From Nitrososphaerales archaeon (GTDB lineage Archaea > Thermoproteota > Nitrososphaeria > Nitrososphaerales > CADDZS01), in contig JASHOD010000053.1 of the NCBI GenBank assembly GCA_030041295.1, forward strand, positions 1 through 64,000: a DNA stretch of 64,000 nucleotides, read 5' to 3'. Position 1 is the first letter of the stretch, and every line of letters begins with the position of its first letter. Positions 61,445 through 64,000 of the stretch are shown one piece after another. Both the position numbers and the translations under genes were made by a program. Under the pieces are notes generated by a model, which ran no database searches, was not told where the DNA came from, and saw nothing but the letters and a program-made list of their open reading frames with translations.

Positions 61445-62596
61445 TCAGTTTTCGTGAGCGATTCGAGAGTCCGTTTCGGTACTCTCAAGAATGTCCGTAT
61501 GGTTGCCGCTCAATCGCGACCAGTGCTCATGGCGTATCTTCCATTTGCCGCCCTTACGAACCAAGATTATAGTTCCACCGGCGCGCATTTTTATCTGCCT
61601 ATCGTAGAACGAACCGGAATAGCTTAGCGTTAACGTTGCAAAGGCGACATCGTTAAGGATCTCCGCATCAAAATCGCCTATCTTGTAAGCTAACCTTGGA
61701 GCGAGCTCATAAGACCAATTCTTGACACGCGACAGTGCATAATTCTTTTCGATTTTTTCAAAGGGCGGAAACGCACTGAACAGGCTAAAGGAATCGTCAA
61801 AGATTTGCATGTCTTCAACGGACTGGAAATCGCCGCTGTGGATGAGACGTAACTTGTTCACGATCAGACTGAAAATTTGTTTTCGTTGCTCCCCTTCGTA
61901 GGAGAATGATGAAGATAGTTCAGGAGCACTTGCGATCGATTCATCATCGGGAATACGCTGTATGTCATTTGATTTGAACCAGCTGCGTAAGCGTCCCACG
62001 ATTGCTGAGAGTTCCCTTACCGAGATATTCTCCTTGACTATCCTTTCGAGAAGATCAAACCGAACGGAGGGATCTTTTACTCTTGCGAGTATTCTAGCGT
62101 GATGCTCAGAGACTTTGTGAAGGAAATCAATGGCATCAGTCTTTGAGGCAAGGAAATCAGGATCAAACAAATTAAGCATCGCAATGTAATTCCCTACGTG
62201 TTGCTTTGATCGTCCCAGAAGTGCACCTATCTGTTCGTAGGTCAGATGAAAATCCCTGTTCAGTCTTTTCAAAGTGAACGCTTTTTCATAATCAGAGAGC
62301 TCCTCTCTGTCCAAGTTTTCTATCAAAGACTCGAAAATCATCTGAGAGTCGTCTGCTCCGACAACACTCGCCCGAATTGATTTCCAACCGAGGTTCTTTG
62401 CTGCCAAAAATCTCCGATGGCCATACACGAGCTCGTATTTCCCCTCGTGCTTTGGAGAAGGGCGGACCTTTACCGGAACTAGCTGACCATGTTTGCTCAA
62501 GGAAAGATTGAGTCGTCTGATGTTTGAGTCTGAATAATGCAATCTAGAATTGTAAGGGTTCCATTCGATCGAATCTAGGGGAATCTCTGCTTCCAA
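61445..62596 (-). CDS. ParB-like DNA-binding protein fused to an NTF2/SnoaL-like domain
   Basis: A 383-residue protein with two parts. Residues about 1-200 are ParB/Spo0J-like: SIEWNPYNSR, HGQLVPVKVRP, the nucleotide-site motif YGHRRFLAA (GERR in typical ParB, so Glu is replaced by His60), IENLDREELSDYEKA (the ENLxR motif, Glu93, Asn94, Arg97, intact), and a helix-turn-helix LTYEQIGALLGRSKQHVGNYI. Residues about 235-362 look like a SnoaL/NTF2 fold (FATLTLSYSG, then TIILVRKGGKWKIRHEHWS). No ParA is nearby. It lies inside a catabolic operon next to a palindrome, so it is more likely a gene regulator than a partition protein; the NTF2-like pocket could bind the pathway's ligand. Confidence 0.85.
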   Translation of the reverse strand: MEAEIPLDSIEWNPYNSRLHYSDSNIRRLNLSLSKHGQLVPVKVRPSPKHEGKYELVYGHRRFLAAKNLGWKSIRASVVGADDSQMIFESLIENLDREELSDYEKAFTLKRLNRDFHLTYEQIGALLGRSKQHVGNYIAMLNLFDPDFLASKTDAIDFLHKVSEHHARILARVKDPSVRFDLLERIVKENISVRELSAIVGRLRSWFKSNDIQRIPDDESIASAPELSSSFSYEGEQRKQIFSLIVNKLRLIHSGDFQSVEDMQIFDDSFSLFSAFPPFEKIEKNYALSRVKNWSYELAPRLAYKIGDFDAEILNDVAFATLTLSYSGSFYDRQIKMRAGGTIILVRKGGKWKIRHEHWSRLSGNHTDILESTETDSRIAHEN

Positions 62597-62686
62597 AAAC
62601 TGCGCTCTGGCAGAGTCACATATTCTGAATCTAATAAGTATTCGAGCGAGAAAATAAAGGAGTCAGTTTGAATATAGCTGAAATCA

Positions 62687-63820
62687 TCAATGATATCGAT
62701 ACTTTTTGAAGAAATCGATGTGCGTTTCTCTTTGAGGATGCCTCTTTATCTCAGAGTAATCTAATTCGACACCTAAGCCCGGGCGCTCGGATAATCTGAT
62801 CTGTCCATTAGAAACATGTTCTCCGCCTTTGACTAGTTTGGACCTCCACGGCACATCGACCCAGTATTCCAAAATCAAGCCATTTGGCATCGAGGTCAAC
62901 AGGTGAGCCGAGGCAGCAGTTGACACCGGTCCGTTGGAATTGTGAGGAGCAACAAGAATGTTCTTGTTTTCGGCCAAAGCAGCGATTTTACGTAATTCGG
63001 AGATTCCACCGACGTGGCATACATCAGGCTGTATGACGTCAATTCCAGTGCTTGAAGAAAGGAGATTCCAATAGTCGGATCTTGTGAAAAGGCGCTCGCC
63101 CGTCGCGATAGGGATGTCTACACTTCTTGCAACTCTTGCCAATCCCTCCATGTCCTCTGGAGGCACGGGCTCCTCGAGCCACATAGGATCGAAGCGTTCT
63201 AACTTTTTACCTAATCTGATTGCAGTTCGCGCAGAGAATCTCCCATGCGCTTCGATGATGAGATCGACGTTCACTCCAACTTCTTCTCTTACTTCACTCA
63301 CGATCATGATCGCTTTTTCTTCGTCTACTCGATCAATTGTCAGGTCGGCTGTTCCGAAAGGATCAAACTTTAGTGCATTGAATCCCTTTTGGACCATCCT
63401 ACTTGCAGCTTTAGCATACTCCTTAGGTGTCCCATTTCCTGAGAACCATCCATTAGCATACAATCTCACTTGGTCGCGATATTTTCCACCTATAATTTTG
63501 TACAACGGGAGATTGGAGGCTTTTCCTACGATATCCCAGAGTGCTTGATCTATTGCACTGATTGCGGTTGTGAAGACTGCTCCTCCTCTCCAAAATGGTC
63601 CCCTGTGCATGCCCCTCCAAATTTTTTCAATGTTAAATGGATCCTGACCTAGAAAATATTTCCGAAGATCCTGAATCGCCCCTACGACACCGTACTGATT
63701 ATTCGCTAGTGTCGCTTCGCCGTTTCCCACTAAACCTTCATTATCTGTTTTGAGCTCGACAAAGATGTAGTTTCTCCAGTTGGCTTCCATTGTGTAGATC
63801 TTTAGGTCGACTATTTTCAT
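62687..63820 (-). CDS. Enolase-superfamily (MR/MLE) sugar acid dehydratase
   Basis: A 377-residue enolase-superfamily protein like galactonate/gluconate-type dehydratases. N-terminal cap IVDLKIYTMEANWRNYIFVEL. Barrel motifs: FNALKFDPFG (Lys and Asp at the second strand), DLIIEAHGRFSART (metal Glu and His), MWLEEPVPPEDM (metal Glu), IATGERLFTR (metal Glu), and VAPHNSNGPVST (catalytic His). Expected to dehydrate a sugar acid to a 2-keto-3-deoxy acid. First gene of the minus-strand island. A CACGTG at 63852-63857 lies in its promoter region. Confidence 0.9.
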   Translation of the reverse strand: MKIVDLKIYTMEANWRNYIFVELKTDNEGLVGNGEATLANNQYGVVGAIQDLRKYFLGQDPFNIEKIWRGMHRGPFWRGGAVFTTAISAIDQALWDIVGKASNLPLYKIIGGKYRDQVRLYANGWFSGNGTPKEYAKAASRMVQKGFNALKFDPFGTADLTIDRVDEEKAIMIVSEVREEVGVNVDLIIEAHGRFSARTAIRLGKKLERFDPMWLEEPVPPEDMEGLARVARSVDIPIATGERLFTRSDYWNLLSSSTGIDVIQPDVCHVGGISELRKIAALAENKNILVAPHNSNGPVSTAASAHLLTSMPNGLILEYWVDVPWRSKLVKGGEHVSNGQIRLSERPGLGVELDYSEIKRHPQRETHIDFFKKYRYH

Positions 63821-64000
63821 TTCGAAGAAGCTCCTGATTTATCGAGATTATCACGTGCTTTTATGTTTCAAAAACTCTCTTCACATGATGCAGGAGGCTC
63901 TCATTCAAAGAAGTTAAATTACTTGTATGGTTGGATCGATTTTCTGGTTAGAGAAATTTGAAACCAGATAGCTGGAAGATATGCCCCGATGATCGACCAT
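63821..64000. other. Right edge: promoter region and possible partial ORF
   Basis: 63821-63913 is the upstream region of the dehydratase gene. From 64000 to a TAA at 63916-63914 a minus frame is open (28 codons, starting with an ATG at the very edge), which could be the end of another gene; nothing in it is recognisable. Confidence 0.2.

Noticed and set aside
62605-62615. CTCTG-G-CAGAG short palindrome upstream of the ParB-NTF2 gene
   Set aside because: Five-base arms are expected by chance; kept only as a place to look if the 61415-61440 site proves real.
63852-63857. CACGTG core resembling the centre of bacterial parS near the ParB-NTF2 locus
   Set aside because: Only the 6-bp core matches and CACGTG also occurs inside genes in this window; too short to call.
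1-64000. CRISPR arrays, transposases, rRNA genes and attachment-site repeats
   Set aside because: Looked for and not seen; the only regular repeat is the 18-bp-period operator at 38240-38283.

Overview
The window looks like a chromosomal stretch from a mesophilic archaeon, most likely in or near the Thaumarchaeota/Nitrososphaeria lineage; the lineage call is inference. Supporting signs are a GHMP-type (archaeal) shikimate kinase instead of a bacterial AroK, TATA-like elements 25-32 bp before many starts with almost no 5' leader, AbrB/PIN toxin-antitoxin pairs, an ArnR-like winged-helix frame, and a solute-binding protein anchored by an N-terminal helix plus a Ser/Thr-rich linker. No rRNA, tRNA, CRISPR array or insertion sequence was recognised. 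The first gene runs off the left edge.

Layout. 1-7.4 kb: a left-truncated TolB-like/TPR protein, a papain-family peptidase, an unknown 436-residue protein, an alpha/alpha-toroid (prenyltransferase-repeat) protein, a frameshifted methyltransferase and a CurA-type oxidoreductase. 7.7-12.2 kb: a visibly more G+C-rich block with an M20 amidohydrolase, a small anchored Ser/Thr-rich protein and an ATPase-permease-permease ABC-2 exporter. 12.2-15.4 kb: small regulators and hypotheticals (winged helix, stand-alone RAM domain, HAD hydrolase).

15.7-36.9 kb is an amino-acid biosynthesis block: lysC-asd; ilvD; then a long minus-strand run ilvB-ilvN-leuA-leuB-ilvE-ilvC-(stand-alone LeuA-type regulatory domain)-leuC-leuD-pheA-thrC; an aspartate-type aminotransferase; and a cysK/cystathionine gamma-synthase-family pair. 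It turns pyruvate, threonine-derived 2-oxobutyrate and aspartate into Val, Leu, Ile, Thr and Met/Cys precursors. The ilvB run is preceded by a 35-codon ORF rich in Ile/Leu/Val codons, a hairpin two bases after its stop, and an inverted repeat that brackets the TATA-like element.

39.4-48.6 kb holds the shikimate pathway in two convergent halves, aroF-aroB-tyrA (plus) and aroD-aroE-aroK-aroA-aroC (minus), with a VapBC module at the junction. A second VapBC lies at 37.6-38.2 kb behind an operator of three 8-bp repeats on an exact 18-bp period. ridA and a threonine dehydratase follow at 48.7-50.1 kb.

50.2-63.8 kb is an accessory catabolic island: DegT/StrS aminotransferase, IolB-like isomerase and DMT transporter on plus; on minus an enolase-superfamily dehydratase, a ParB-like protein fused to an NTF2/SnoaL-like domain, a Gfo/Idh/MocA dehydrogenase, and an Opp/Dpp-type ABC transporter with a sugar-isomerase-like TIM barrel inserted. 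A perfect 26-bp palindrome lies between the ParB fusion and the dehydrogenase. The gene content suggests uptake and oxidation of a sugar acid, cyclitol or amino sugar, with the ParB fusion as a candidate ligand-responsive regulator; this is the most novel-looking part of the window. Other points of interest are the ilv leader, the stand-alone LeuA regulatory domain, and several frames (thrC, leuC, a winged-helix gene) whose conserved N-termini lack a usable ATG/GTG/TTG start.
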